A stretch of 64,000 nucleotides of DNA from Bacillus licheniformis DSM 13 = ATCC 14580 (GTDB lineage Bacteria > Bacillota > Bacilli > Bacillales > Bacillaceae): NCBI RefSeq assembly GCF_000011645.1, contig NC_006270.3:3618501-3682500 (forward strand), read 5' to 3'. The notes under the pieces are model-generated. The model searched no databases, was not told where the DNA came from, and was given only the letters and a program-made list of their open reading frames with translations. The translations under genes and the position numbers were made by a program. This document shows, piece after piece, positions 8,219 to 17,042 of the stretch (position 1 is its first letter; each line of letters opens with the position of its first letter).

Positions 8219-9706
8219 TTAATAGTAAGCAACGATTCCGTCGTAAATCGCTTTAGCGCCTTTTTCTTTGTAAGTCGAGCTTTTGAGTTTTGTCGCATCG
8301 CTTACATTGCTGATAAACGCAAGTTCAACAAGGCAGCTTGGCATTTTTGATTCCCTGATGACATGGAAGTTGCCGATCTTTACACCGCGGTTTTTTGTAT
8401 TCAATGCAACATAGAGACGGTTTTGAATCTCGGTTGCCAGCCGTTTGCTGTTGGCAGATTCATATGTTGTATAATAGTAGGTTTCTGTTCCGGAAGCAGC
8501 TGGCGTTGCCGAGTTTGCATGGATGCTGACAAACAAATCCGCATGATTTGACTGCGCTTTTGACACGCGCTGTGCGAGCGTCAGGTAAGTGTCGTTCGTT
8601 CTCGCCATAATTGGCAGAGCACCGCCGTTTGATAGTTTCGTATTAATTAATTTTGCAACATCAAGGTTCACGCTTTTCTCATATAAACCGTTGCCGACGG
8701 CACCGCTGTCTGTACCTCCGTGCCCTGCATCAATGAAGATTTTTTTGCCGACGATCGGATTCTTCAGCTGTGACACGACATTGGATTGAAGAGAAACCGT
8801 TCCGCCAAGCACAGTAAACGTCGTCATGTTTTTGGAACCGATCACTTCTCTTGTCGGTGTCGGCAAAGATGATGCATTCGTGAACATCATCGGACGGTTT
8901 TGCTTAGCCGCCAGAACAGATCCTGTTAATCCGTCGGCATACGCATAGCCGTTGCTGATGATTGCATTCTTGGCAGAAGAATAATATTTCTTGACGACAT
9001 TGGCCGCGACTTCATAGCGGTTGCTGCCGCCGATCCGCGTCGGAGAAGCAAGCTGTTTGTAAACGCTGCTGGAGATGCTGACTTCACCGCCTACGACAAT
9101 GGTCGATGTTGTTCCTTTGCTCTTCATCGCATTTTTTGTCGCTGTCGGTATGGAATTCGACGATGTTAAAAGAATCGGGATGCCGTTTCTCGCGGCATAT
9201 GCGCCGATCGCAAGGCTGTCAGCATAGGCCGTCCCGTTTGCGATGACAGCTTTCGAATTGCTCGGCAGCTTATTCGCAATATTCGCCGCAACCTCGTAGC
9301 GATTCGCTCCGCCGATGCGTTCGACAGATGACACACCAAGCTTTTTGATCTCGCTTACGACACCGTTTTGAACGCTGACGGTTCCGCCGATTACGATCAC
9401 TTTGCTAGGTTTTAATTGACTGATTCGGTTTTTAGTGGCCGTTGGCAGTTTAGACGCTTCCGTTAATAGAACAGGCGCGTTGTTTCGATAGGCAAATGGA
9501 GTCGCTGAAAGGACGTCTGCATATGCCTTTCCATTTGCAACAATCACAGTGCTTGCACTTGTCCACCCCTGCTTGGAAACGTTCACCGCAACCTCATATC
9601 GGTTTGCACCGTCTAATCTTGTGACAGAGTTGGCCGCAAATACATTAGGCACAAACAAAAAGAACCCTAACAACAACATAGGTACAGCTTTAAGAAAAAC
9701 CCTCAA
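8219..9706 (-). CDS. lytC: N-acetylmuramoyl-L-alanine amidase LytC
   Basis: 495 residues, a secreted major autolysin that cuts the amide bond between muramic acid and the stem peptide. A signal peptide ends near FVPNVFAAN. Three cell-wall-binding type 2 repeats (about 30-315) each begin with an RxGGxNRYEVA-like element. The C-terminal Amidase_3 domain (about 320-495) shows the zinc ligand motif FIDAGHGGTDSG, SIHANS and the catalytic glutamate in CLVELAFIS. The start is TTG at 9706, eight bases after a TGGAGG site. The frame stays open to 9784, but that extension has no ribosome site and would bury the signal peptide. It is the last gene of lytABC. Length matches B. subtilis LytC within a residue. 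Confidence 0.96.
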   Translation of the reverse strand: MRVFLKAVPMLLLGFFLFVPNVFAANSVTRLDGANRYEVAVNVSKQGWTSASTVIVANGKAYADVLSATPFAYRNNAPVLLTEASKLPTATKNRISQLKPSKVIVIGGTVSVQNGVVSEIKKLGVSSVERIGGANRYEVAANIANKLPSNSKAVIANGTAYADSLAIGAYAARNGIPILLTSSNSIPTATKNAMKSKGTTSTIVVGGEVSISSSVYKQLASPTRIGGSNRYEVAANVVKKYYSSAKNAIISNGYAYADGLTGSVLAAKQNRPMMFTNASSLPTPTREVIGSKNMTTFTVLGGTVSLQSNVVSQLKNPIVGKKIFIDAGHGGTDSGAVGNGLYEKSVNLDVAKLINTKLSNGGALPIMARTNDTYLTLAQRVSKAQSNHADLFVSIHANSATPAASGTETYYYTTYESANSKRLATEIQNRLYVALNTKNRGVKIGNFHVIRESKMPSCLVELAFISNVSDATKLKSSTYKEKGAKAIYDGIVAYY

Positions 9707-9790
9707 AAAAATAACCTCCAAAAATGTAAATGTTATGTTTTCCCCTGAACATGAACAGAGGAGGCACTGCTGCCTCCTGTTCAAACTCTA

Positions 9791-11935
9791 TTAATAGCTT
9801 GATAGAGTCGTATTTGGATAGTAGAAACTTAAAATCTTCTTGTAATCGTGCCCGGCAGCAGCTCTGGCATTTGCTCCGTACTGACTCATGCCGATGCCGT
9901 GTCCGAATCCTTTACCGCTGAGAGTAAAAGCGTTCGTATTGCTGGATACAGAAGCATACGTGCTCTTCATATTCATGCCGCCCAGCATCGATCTTAATTG
10001 AGTCGTCGTCACGGAAATCGTCGCTGTTTTTTCTGAAAGTTTTCCGTTTGATAGAACATAGCCATTTGATTTTTCTTTAACAAAGTAAGAAAACTTCACC
10101 TCTGCTGTTTTCGGCCGCTGACCGGCAGTTTTTGCGCTGCTCAGGGTCAGGCTTGAGATTTTCGTAATCTTAATAGATTCTGCACTAGGATATTTATTGG
10201 TAATAAACCAGCTTTTCAGTCCAGACAAATAGGCGGAGTTCGTTTCATTTGTCGTATTCCACCATGTGCCAGGGCTGCTCAGGTTTAAGCCGCTGGTATT
10301 GATCTGCGTCCTATTCAAGGAAATCGACCAGCTGTTTTGCGGGTCATATGTATCCGCTTTGGCAATTAAATATGGCACACTGCCGCCCCATACCTCTGCG
10401 CTTGCTTCCGTATATCCCCCGTTGCTTGACGAGTAAACGGCTGAAATCAAATTGCCGTTATATTTTAAAACTTGTCCTTTTGTGGCATTTACAACGCTGG
10501 ATGTCTTCGAATTCCAGTCGTATCCTCCGTATACTTGAAACGCCTGCGTATCGGCCACTACTTTTCCTGCGGAACCGACCGAATAAGTTCTCGCCGCCAC
10601 CGCTTGGGCTTTTAACGCTTCCGTCTGCCAGCTTGCCGGCATTTCGTGCGGCACAACACCTTTTAAATAATCTTCGAACGGAATGTTTTCGTTTATCGGC
10701 CGAACATATTTGCTTGATTCAATCGTAAACTTCATCTTGCCTAAATAAGGCCTTCCGTTGATGCTGATGGAATTTGACGTCGAATATTTTTTAGGTGATG
10801 CCGTAAATGACGTTCCAAGCGTTTTGACGGCTCTATTATTTTTATAGAGCACAAGCTTTCCGCTCGACACGTTAACAGAGTATCCGTCTCCGGTAAACAT
10901 ATCTGCCAGGCTATTTTTCAATGAATCCGTGATCGAGGTGGTCCCCCCAAGCAAAGCAAAAGACTGTGTTCCTTTTTTCGCGACTACATCTGCAACAGGA
11001 GTCGGCAGGCTGCCCGCTTGGACAAGCAGCAAAGGATGCTTTTGTTTGGCAGCAAGGACGGAACCGGCCAGCGCATCCGCAAAAGTCGTTCCATTAGACA
11101 TGAAAACCTTTGATGCGTTCATGTTAAGCGTGTTGACAATGTTCGCTGACACTTCGTATCTGTTCGCTCCGCCGATGCGGGTAACAGCCGCTTTTTTCTT
11201 TAATGTGTTTTCAACGCCTGTGCTGACACTCAACGGACCGCCGACGATCGTAACCTTGCTCGGAATATTGTAATCGCTTCGGATTGTATTATTCCCTGAG
11301 AGCAGTATCGGATAACCGTTCATTGCCGCATAAGGCGCGATAGACAGAGCGTCGGAAAAGACTAAGCCGGTGGCAACAATCGCTTGGCTGTAGGACCCCA
11401 TCCGGCTCGCGATGTTTTTGGACACATCATAGCGGTTGGCGCCGCCGATGCGGTCAATTGCCCCATACTTTTTCAGCGTGTTTTCAACATTTTTGGAAAC
11501 GCTCGTTGTTCCCCCGATAATTAAGATATTATCAGGCTTCATCTTGGCAATTTGAGTTTCGGTTTTCGCCGTCAGCGTACCCGCATCCGTTAATAGAATC
11601 GGCGCATCGTACTTCTTTGCAAGCGGAGTTGCAGAAAGCGCGTCCGCAAAAGCGTCCCGATTGACAACCACGACAGTGCTCGGGTTCGTCCATCCGGCAG
11701 ATGCGACATTGTTTGCCACATCGAAGCGGGTCGCCCCGCCGTACCGCTCTGTCGCGGCGATTCCCGAGCCCGGGATTTCGTATGCGCCGGTAATGTCGAC
11801 ATCAACGCTTGATTTATTGCCCAAATAATTGCTTAACTTTACCGAAATGGTTTTGTCGGCAGCCTGGGCAGATTGTGTAAACATCAGAGCTGCGGCAGTT
11901 ACTGACGACAGAAGCAGAAGCTTCATCTTTTTCAA
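9791..11935 (-). CDS. lytB: LytB, amidase enhancer with SpoIID domain
   Basis: 714 residues with a signal peptide (to about residue 25, QSAQA). Cell-wall-binding type 2 repeats (about 60-340) are marked by ATERYGGATRFDVA, IDRIGGANRYDVS and VTRIGGANRYEVS. A C-terminal SpoIID/LytB domain (about 400-710) contains the YLKGVVPHEMPASW motif and the ending GKGFGHGIGMSQYGA. In B. subtilis LytB stimulates the LytC amidase in the wall. The start is TTG at 11935 behind AAGGGGG. It is second in lytABC, with lytC beginning 84 bases downstream. Confidence 0.95.
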   Translation of the reverse strand: MKKMKLLLLSSVTAAALMFTQSAQAADKTISVKLSNYLGNKSSVDVDITGAYEIPGSGIAATERYGGATRFDVANNVASAGWTNPSTVVVVNRDAFADALSATPLAKKYDAPILLTDAGTLTAKTETQIAKMKPDNILIIGGTTSVSKNVENTLKKYGAIDRIGGANRYDVSKNIASRMGSYSQAIVATGLVFSDALSIAPYAAMNGYPILLSGNNTIRSDYNIPSKVTIVGGPLSVSTGVENTLKKKAAVTRIGGANRYEVSANIVNTLNMNASKVFMSNGTTFADALAGSVLAAKQKHPLLLVQAGSLPTPVADVVAKKGTQSFALLGGTTSITDSLKNSLADMFTGDGYSVNVSSGKLVLYKNNRAVKTLGTSFTASPKKYSTSNSISINGRPYLGKMKFTIESSKYVRPINENIPFEDYLKGVVPHEMPASWQTEALKAQAVAARTYSVGSAGKVVADTQAFQVYGGYDWNSKTSSVVNATKGQVLKYNGNLISAVYSSSNGGYTEASAEVWGGSVPYLIAKADTYDPQNSWSISLNRTQINTSGLNLSSPGTWWNTTNETNSAYLSGLKSWFITNKYPSAESIKITKISSLTLSSAKTAGQRPKTAEVKFSYFVKEKSNGYVLSNGKLSEKTATISVTTTQLRSMLGGMNMKSTYASVSSNTNAFTLSGKGFGHGIGMSQYGANARAAAGHDYKKILSFYYPNTTLSSY

Positions 11936-11964
11936 AACGTTATGTACCCCCTTGATTCAGCTCT

Positions 11965-12285
11965 TTATTTTGTTTCGATGCTTTTCAGCTCCAAAACGCC
12001 ATTTTCACCTTTTGTATATTGGACTTCGACTTTTTTGCCTTCTTCAATGGAATTGACTTTGTCCTGAAGATCTTCATCGACTTGAAGCGTTGTTTCTTTG
12101 CCGTCAATGTTCACCGCAATTGTGTGGCTGTCAGCCAACCCCGCGAATGAACCTTCTTTAGTGACGGTTTCTTCAGAGGCCGCATTTTTATTGTCTGAGC
12201 TTGACTTGTCCTCCGATTGGCCCGAAGTGCCGCAGGCTGACAACAAAAGCAGCATTGATAATGTTAGAACTATGAGTTTTTTCAT
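11965..12285 (-). CDS. lytA: LytA, small lipoprotein of the autolysin operon
   Basis: 106 residues from the ATG at 12285, which follows GAGAGGTG at a normal distance; the frame runs on to 12321 without a better site. The signal ends in the lipobox LLSACG, so the mature protein should be lipid-anchored to the outer membrane face. An acidic, serine-rich linker leads to a small domain with DGKETTLQVDEDLQDKV. Position and size fit B. subtilis LytA. Its molecular function is not established; a role in secretion or activity of LytB and LytC is the usual suggestion. It is first in the operon and is probably transcribed from the SigD-type promoter at 12305. Confidence 0.88.
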   Translation of the reverse strand: MKKLIVLTLSMLLLLSACGTSGQSEDKSSSDNKNAASEETVTKEGSFAGLADSHTIAVNIDGKETTLQVDEDLQDKVNSIEEGKKVEVQYTKGENGVLELKSIETK

Positions 12286-12304
12286 CTTCTTCACCTCTCC
12301 CTTT

Positions 12305-12332
12305 TTATCGACAAATTCCAACAGATTCTTTA
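12305..12332 (-). promoter_or_regulatory. SigD-type promoter of lytABC
   Basis: On the minus strand TAAA (12329-12332), a 16-base spacer and GTCGATAA (12305-12312) match the SigD consensus TAAA-N15-GCCGATAT with one spacer base too many and two -10 mismatches. It lies directly before the lytA ribosome site, giving a very short leader. SigD control of lytABC is established in B. subtilis. Confidence 0.65.
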
Positions 12333-12423
12333 ATTATAGCGAAAAATTTTGCAGATTGATTGGTTTTTTTGAAACATTTTTCTAATGATTTCGTCTATCC
12401 AAAAGGACACATATAAATTTTTG

Positions 12424-12452
12424 TTGTTTTCGAATTTTAAGAAACTTATAAT
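12424..12452 (+). promoter_or_regulatory. SigA promoter of tagU
   Basis: TTGTTT (12424-12429), a 17-base spacer and TATAAT (12447-12452) lie 31 bases before the tagU start. The promoter diverges from the lytABC promoter about 90 bases away. Confidence 0.65.
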
Positions 12453-12482
12453 CAAAGTAGACTATTAAAAGGTGAGGGCTAT

Positions 12483-13403
12483 ATGAGAGCTGAAAAGAGG
12501 AAGAAAAAGAAAAAAATTCTATATACAATTATCGCTTTGATTGGCATTTTCGTTCTCAGCACAGGCAGTTATGCCTATTACTTATGGCATAAAGCGGCAT
12601 CTACTGTAGCGAACATTCATGAAAATATTAACAAATCAAAAAAACGCGATTCAGCTGTTGACATTGATAACCATGACCCGTTTTCCGTGCTTCTCATGGG
12701 TGTCGATGAACGGGACGGTGATAAGGGGCGCGCAGACTCCCTCATCTATATGACGGTGAATCCGAAAACGAAAACGACTGAAATGGTCAGCATCCCGAGG
12801 GATACGTATACTGAAATTATCGGCAAAGGCAAGATGGATAAAATCAACCACTCCTACGCATTCGGCGGCGTTCAGATGACGGTAGACACGGTTGAGAACT
12901 TCCTCGATGTTCCTGTCGACTACTTTATCAAAGTCAATATGGAAAGCTTCAAGGATGTCGTAGATACGCTCGGCGGCATTACTGTAAACAGTACATTCGC
13001 TTTCAACTACGACGGATATTCATTCGGCAAAGGCGAGATTACGCTGAACGGAAAAGAAGCGCTCGCTTATACGAGAATGAGGAAAGAGGACCCGAACGGC
13101 GACTTCGGGCGCCAGAACAGGCAGCGTCAAGTCATCGAAGGTATCATTAACAAAGGCGCCAATATATCATCCATCACGAAATTCGGAGATATGTTCAAAG
13201 TGATCGAAAACAACGTTAAAACGAATCTCACGTTCGACGATATGTGGGATATCCAATCCGGCTATAAAGAAGCCCGCTCAAAAGTCATTCAGCATGAGCT
13301 GAAAGGCGACGGCACAAAAATCAACGGAATCTATTATTACAAAGCCGACGAAAGTTCCCTTTCCGACATTACAGCCGAACTGAAAGAAAGCCTTAATAAA
13401 TAA
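12483..13403 (+). CDS. tagU: LCP ligase TagU (LytR)
   Basis: 306 residues, LytR-CpsA-Psr family. A basic cytosolic N-terminus is followed by one membrane anchor (about 15-36) and the extracellular LCP domain. Family motifs are DERDGDKGRADS, MVSIPRDTYTEI (lipid-phosphate binding arginine) and ALAYTRMRKEDPNGDFGRQNRQ. LCP enzymes move teichoic acid from its undecaprenyl carrier onto peptidoglycan; the older name LytR reflects attenuation of lytABC, to which it is divergent. The ribosome site AAAGGTGAGGG precedes the ATG. The length equals that of the B. subtilis protein as I recall it. Confidence 0.94.
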   Translation: MRAEKRKKKKKILYTIIALIGIFVLSTGSYAYYLWHKAASTVANIHENINKSKKRDSAVDIDNHDPFSVLLMGVDERDGDKGRADSLIYMTVNPKTKTTEMVSIPRDTYTEIIGKGKMDKINHSYAFGGVQMTVDTVENFLDVPVDYFIKVNMESFKDVVDTLGGITVNSTFAFNYDGYSFGKGEITLNGKEALAYTRMRKEDPNGDFGRQNRQRQVIEGIINKGANISSITKFGDMFKVIENNVKTNLTFDDMWDIQSGYKEARSKVIQHELKGDGTKINGIYYYKADESSLSDITAELKESLNK

Positions 13404-13404
13404 A

Positions 13405-13428
13405 AAAGCTTCCTGAAAAGGAAGCTTT
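13405..13428. terminator. Terminator hairpin, left copy
   Basis: AAAGCTTCC and GGAAGCTTT flank a six-base loop. On the minus strand it is followed by a T run, so it can end transcripts coming from mnaA. On the plus strand the T run is lost. An identical 24-base copy lies at 13618-13641. Confidence 0.7.
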
Positions 13429-13617
13429 CATATTGTTGACAAAATCCCAAAACCAAAACCAAAACGGTTTTGGTTTTGGGATTTTGTCATCTTTTCAGCG
13501 TGATTGAAAACCCTTGCAGTCTAGGAAGGCCGAGCATCGGAGCGCAGCGAATGTTGGAATTCGTGAGCACCGACGCGCAGGCCTGACAACGAATGCGAGG
13601 GTTTGTCGACACCGCTG
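13429..13617. repeat. 189-bp structured insert between duplicated terminators
   Basis: This segment without a gene separates two identical 24-base hairpins. Its left part is a perfect palindrome with 24-base arms (13437-13460 and 13466-13489) and a five-base loop made of AAAACC-like repeats. Its right part (about 13491-13617) folds into a long imperfect stem: TTCAGCG pairs with CGCTGAA, AAACCC with GGGTTT, AGGCC with GGCCT, and an inner CGAAT with ATTCG. It looks like a small mobile or REP-like element that split one shared terminator. Its size recalls the 190-bp intergenic repeat reported in B. subtilis; homology is not shown. Confidence 0.55.
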
Positions 13618-13641
13618 AAAGCTTCCTGAAAAGGAAGCTTT
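13618..13641. terminator. Terminator hairpin, right copy
   Basis: Same 24 bases as 13405-13428. Here the T run follows on the plus strand, so this copy can end tagU transcripts that pass through the insert. Confidence 0.7.
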
Positions 13642-13642
13642 T

Positions 13643-14785
13643 TTATTTATCTTTAAACACATCAGGCCGCGCGCTTCGGTATCCGTACCGATAAAGCAGC
13701 GCCTCCGCAATTCGCCGCGAAGCCTGTCCGTCCCCGTACGGGTTTGAAGCCCTGGACATTTTTCGATATTCATCTTGATCGGTCAACAGCTGTTTAGTCA
13801 GCTGGTAAATCTTATCTTCATCCGTGCCTGCCAGTTTAAGCGTCCCGGCCTGGACGCCTTCGGGCCGTTCCGTCGTATCGCGAAGCACGAGGACCGGCTT
13901 TCCTAGCGACGGCGCTTCTTCCTGCACCCCTCCAGAGTCGGTGAGGATGAAGTGAGCTTCAGCTGCAAAGTTGTGAAAATCGATGACTTCGAGCGGCTCT
14001 ATCAGGTGGACTTTATTCAAATCGCCGAAATGCTTTGCAGCCGCTTCACGAACAGCGGGATTGAGATGAACGGGATAAACGACCTGGACGCCGTCGAACT
14101 CTTCGACGATCCGCCTGATCGCTTTAAACATGTTTTCCATCGGCTTCCCTAAATTTTCCCGGCGGTGGGCGGTAAGCAAGATCATCTTATCATTTCCGAT
14201 TTTTTCAAGAACGGGGTGTGAATAGCCGTCCCTTACTGTTGTGCGAAGTGCATCGATTGCAGTATTTCCAGTGATGAAAATCGTCTCAGGATCTTTATTT
14301 TCGCGGAGCAGATTCTGTTCGGCCTGCTCTGTCGGCGCAAAATGAAGATCGGCAATCGATCCCGTCAGCTGCCTGTTCAGCTCTTCTGGAAACGGCGAGT
14401 ATTTGTTTCCGGTCCTGAGCCCCGCCTCTACATGGCCGACGGAAATCTGGTGATAATAAGCGGCAAGACTCCCCGCAAATGTCGTTGTCGTATCACCGTG
14501 GACAAGCACAATATCCGGTTTGATAGACTGAAACAGCTCGTCCAGCTTCACAAGCGCATTAGACGTAATTTCAGCCAGCGTTTGCCTTTCTTTCATGATA
14601 TTCAAATCAAAATCAGGCTTTATGTTAAAAGCTTCAAGCACCTGGTCAAGCATTTGCCTGTGCTGGGCTGTAACCGTCACATAAGACTCAATTTCGGGAT
14701 ATTTTCTTAATTCTAGCACGAGCGGAGCCATTTTTATGGCTTCAGGGCGCGTGCCGAATACTGTCATGACTTTTAGTTTCTTCAT
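13643..14785 (-). CDS. mnaA: UDP-N-acetylglucosamine 2-epimerase MnaA
   Basis: 380 residues, hydrolysis-independent UDP-GlcNAc 2-epimerase of GT-B fold. It makes UDP-ManNAc, the donor used by TagA for the teichoic acid linkage unit. Motifs are MTVFGTRPEAIKMAPL at the N-terminus, VHGDTTTTFAGSLAAYY with the catalytic aspartate and GHVEAGLRTG, TAHRRENLG, and DSGGVQEEAPSLGKPVLVLR in the C-terminal lobe. It is cytosolic. AGGTGATAG lies before the ATG. In B. subtilis this gene (yvyH) also sits between lytR and gtaB. It converges on tagU. Confidence 0.96.
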   Translation of the reverse strand: MKKLKVMTVFGTRPEAIKMAPLVLELRKYPEIESYVTVTAQHRQMLDQVLEAFNIKPDFDLNIMKERQTLAEITSNALVKLDELFQSIKPDIVLVHGDTTTTFAGSLAAYYHQISVGHVEAGLRTGNKYSPFPEELNRQLTGSIADLHFAPTEQAEQNLLRENKDPETIFITGNTAIDALRTTVRDGYSHPVLEKIGNDKMILLTAHRRENLGKPMENMFKAIRRIVEEFDGVQVVYPVHLNPAVREAAAKHFGDLNKVHLIEPLEVIDFHNFAAEAHFILTDSGGVQEEAPSLGKPVLVLRDTTERPEGVQAGTLKLAGTDEDKIYQLTKQLLTDQDEYRKMSRASNPYGDGQASRRIAEALLYRYGYRSARPDVFKDK

Positions 14786-14847
14786 TTTTCTATCACCTGT
14801 TTTCTGTATGAACAGCTTTTTTAAGAATCGTCTGCTGAATCGATTGA

Positions 14848-14979
14848 TTACCGCTTTGCCCGTGTTTTCTCGTTGGAATTAATCCCGCCCATCGATTGCT
14901 TATGGACGATATTCTCATCATAAAACATCCGTTGATCAAACCGCAAACCATCCTGTTGAAGAATGAGATTTCCCTTCAT
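14848..14979 (-). CDS. Possible 43-residue small protein upstream of mnaA
   Basis: An open frame of 43 codons (MKGNLILQQDGLRF...TRAKR) lies 62 bases upstream of mnaA on the same strand, inside the 376-base gap before gtaB. The peptide is charged and not membrane-like. Its composition looks more protein-like than most chance frames, but no clear ribosome site precedes the ATG. I do not recognise it. It may be a chance frame in the mnaA leader. The rest of the gap (14980-15161) holds the gtaB promoters. Confidence 0.25.
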   Translation of the reverse strand: MKGNLILQQDGLRFDQRMFYDENIVHKQSMGGINSNEKTRAKR

Positions 14980-15014
14980 TATATAACATCTTTGCGCTTT
15001 ATACCTGTTTAGAC

Positions 15015-15043
15015 TTGTTTAAGAATTGTTTTTCTTATATGAT
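15015..15043 (+). promoter_or_regulatory. SigA promoter of gtaB
   Basis: TTGTTT (15015-15020), 17 bases, TATGAT (15038-15043), on the gtaB strand and 118 bases before its start codon. Confidence 0.6.
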
Positions 15044-15045
15044 GA

Positions 15046-15072
15046 GTTTGTAATTGTAATTTTTCGGGGTAT
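15046..15072 (+). promoter_or_regulatory. SigB-type promoter of gtaB
   Basis: GTTTGT (15046-15051), a 15-base spacer and GGGTAT (15067-15072) resemble the SigB consensus GTTTAA-N12-15-GGGWAW. B. subtilis gtaB is a known SigB general-stress gene. The site begins right after the SigA -10, so the two promoters would give overlapping leaders. Confidence 0.5.
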
Positions 15073-15161
15073 ATCATACATATATTCAGCATACTCTCCG
15101 CTTTTCTAAGCGTATTTTTTCTGGCTGAGTAGAAAACACAGTTTAAGGAAGGTGTATTGAA

Positions 15162-16040
15162 TTGAAGAAAGTTCGTAAAGCGATCATTCCCGCAGCGGGC
15201 CTTGGAACACGTTTCCTCCCTGCAACGAAAGCGATGCCAAAGGAAATGCTTCCAATCGTAGATAAGCCAACCATTCAATATATTATTGAAGAAGCCGTTG
15301 AAGCCGGCATTGAAGACATTATCATCGTAACCGGTAAAAGCAAACGAGCGATTGAAGATCATTTCGATTTCTCGCCGGAGCTCGAACGCAACCTGGAGGA
15401 AAAAGGGAAAATCGAACTCCTTGAAAAAGTGAAAAAAGCGTCAAATCTCGCTGATATCCACTATATTCGCCAAAAAGAACCAAAAGGACTCGGACATGCC
15501 GTTTGGTGCGCCCGCAACTTTATCGGAGACGAGCCGTTCGCAGTGCTCCTTGGAGACGACATTGTCCAAGCCGAAAAACCTGGCCTTCGCCAGCTGATGG
15601 ACGAGTACGAAAAGACTCTCTCATCCGTAATCGGCGTTCAGCAGGTGCCTGAAGACCAAACGCACCGCTACGGGATCATTGATCCTTTGACAAATGAAGG
15701 GCGCCTATACCAGGTCAAAAACTTTGTTGAAAAACCAAAACCGGGCACAGCACCGTCTAACCTTGCGATTTTGGGACGCTATGTCTTTACTCCTGAAATT
15801 TTCATGTACTTAGATAAACAGCAAATCGGCGCAGGCGGAGAGATCCAGCTGACAGATGCGATTCAGAAGTTAAACGAAATCCAGCGCGTATTCGCTTATG
15901 ACTTCGAAGGCAAACGCTATGACGTTGGAGAAAAACTCGGTTTTATCCAGACAACTCTCGAATTTGCCATGCAGGACGACGAACTGAAGGATTCGCTGAT
16001 TCCATTTATGCAGGACCTTCTGGCAAAAGAAGAAGTTTAA
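15162..16040 (+). CDS. gtaB: UTP-glucose-1-phosphate uridylyltransferase GtaB
   Basis: 292 residues, nucleotidyltransferase of the GalU type: UTP plus glucose-1-phosphate gives UDP-glucose. The signature [18 protein letters not shown] is at residues 12-29, [19 protein letters not shown] and LLGDDIVQ follow, and VEKPKPG and the [10 protein letters not shown] region lie in the C-terminal half. UDP-glucose feeds tuaD, teichoic acid glucosylation and glycolipid. The start is TTG at 15162 behind AAGGAAGGTG. It is a single-gene unit with its own promoters and a following bidirectional terminator. Confidence 0.97.
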   Translation: MKKVRKAIIPAAGLGTRFLPATKAMPKEMLPIVDKPTIQYIIEEAVEAGIEDIIIVTGKSKRAIEDHFDFSPELERNLEEKGKIELLEKVKKASNLADIHYIRQKEPKGLGHAVWCARNFIGDEPFAVLLGDDIVQAEKPGLRQLMDEYEKTLSSVIGVQQVPEDQTHRYGIIDPLTNEGRLYQVKNFVEKPKPGTAPSNLAILGRYVFTPEIFMYLDKQQIGAGGEIQLTDAIQKLNEIQRVFAYDFEGKRYDVGEKLGFIQTTLEFAMQDDELKDSLIPFMQDLLAKEEV

Positions 16041-16042
16041 TA

Positions 16043-16077
16043 AAAAAGCTATTGGATCGATATCCAATAGCTTTTTA
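16043..16077. terminator. Bidirectional terminator between gtaB and tagH
   Basis: AAAAAGCTATTGGAT and its reverse complement surround a short loop, with A and T runs on both sides. It serves gtaB (plus) and tagH (minus). Confidence 0.85.
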
Positions 16078-16110
16078 TAATGCCATCTGCAAAATGACGC
16101 GCCTTTCCTT

Positions 16111-17022
16111 TTAAACAAACATCGCTCCGGCAGCCAATACGACCAGGATGGACAAACCTGCAATCGGAATGATATTTGCCAAAGATTTTTGTTTATTCTT
16201 GTCTTTTTCGAGATGAGCCAGATCTTCTTCGGACAAGACCTGTTTGCGGCTGGCTAACTGCTCTTTTTTATATTTGTCTTTCTCTTTTTTGGAAAGCTTT
16301 TTAAACCAGCTGATAAATTCTTTATATTCCTTTACGACCGTCTTTGTGTCATCAAACATGCGAAGCTCGCCATTATCGATCCAGGCGACCCGATCGCAAA
16401 TTTTCTCAATTTGACCGATTGAATGGCTGACAAAGAATATGGTTTTCCCTTGATTTTTAAACTCGGTAATTCTGTCGACACATTTATCATAGAAGGTTTG
16501 ATCACCTACTGATAACGCTTCGTCAATAATTAAAATATCGGGATCGATATGCACTGAGATCGCAAAGCCGAGCCGGGATTTCATTCCGCTGGAATAGCTT
16601 TTGACCGGCTGATTGATAAACTCGCCGATTTCTGCGAATTCAACGATGCTGTCATACATCTCATCGATTTCTTTATTTGTGAGCCCCATCATTAAGCACT
16701 TGAGACGAATGCTGTCTCTGCCCGTCAGCGCATTGTTTAATCCTGCGGAAATCGCAATCAGGGAAGGCTGCCCGTTCATTTCGATTTCACCGCTTGTCGG
16801 CGGAATGATTTTTGCCAGCAGGTTGGACATCGTCGATTTTCCCGATCCGTTAATCCCTACAAATCCGATCGTCTCCCCTTCGTACACGTCAAAGGAGACA
16901 TTCCGAACAGCAAAAAAACCTTTATCCTTATTCGGAAAAAACAGCCCTTTAATTTTATCCGATTGTTTTTCATAAAGCTGATACTGTTTTGAAACATTTC
17001 GAAACGAAACTTTTAGTTTCAT
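16111..17022 (-). CDS. tagH: Teichoic acid ABC exporter ATPase TagH, short form
   Basis: 303 residues. This ATPase powers flipping of lipid-linked wall teichoic acid together with TagG. Walker [10 protein letters not shown] is near residue 60, the signature YSSGMKSRL near 142, Walker B ILIIDEAL near 162, and a switch histidine follows in FFVSHS. After a basic stretch there is one hydrophobic segment (about 283-303), and the gene stops at once. B. subtilis TagH is, as I recall, about 527 residues and continues with an outer domain after that segment, so this form lacks the whole extracytoplasmic part. A stop and a terminator follow normally, with no sign of a broken frame. It follows tagG by 20 bases. 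Confidence 0.93.
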   Translation of the reverse strand: MKLKVSFRNVSKQYQLYEKQSDKIKGLFFPNKDKGFFAVRNVSFDVYEGETIGFVGINGSGKSTMSNLLAKIIPPTSGEIEMNGQPSLIAISAGLNNALTGRDSIRLKCLMMGLTNKEIDEMYDSIVEFAEIGEFINQPVKSYSSGMKSRLGFAISVHIDPDILIIDEALSVGDQTFYDKCVDRITEFKNQGKTIFFVSHSIGQIEKICDRVAWIDNGELRMFDDTKTVVKEYKEFISWFKKLSKKEKDKYKKEQLASRKQVLSEEDLAHLEKDKNKQKSLANIIPIAGLSILVVLAAGAMFV

Positions 17023-17042
17023 CGTTAAAATCTCCTTACGTA

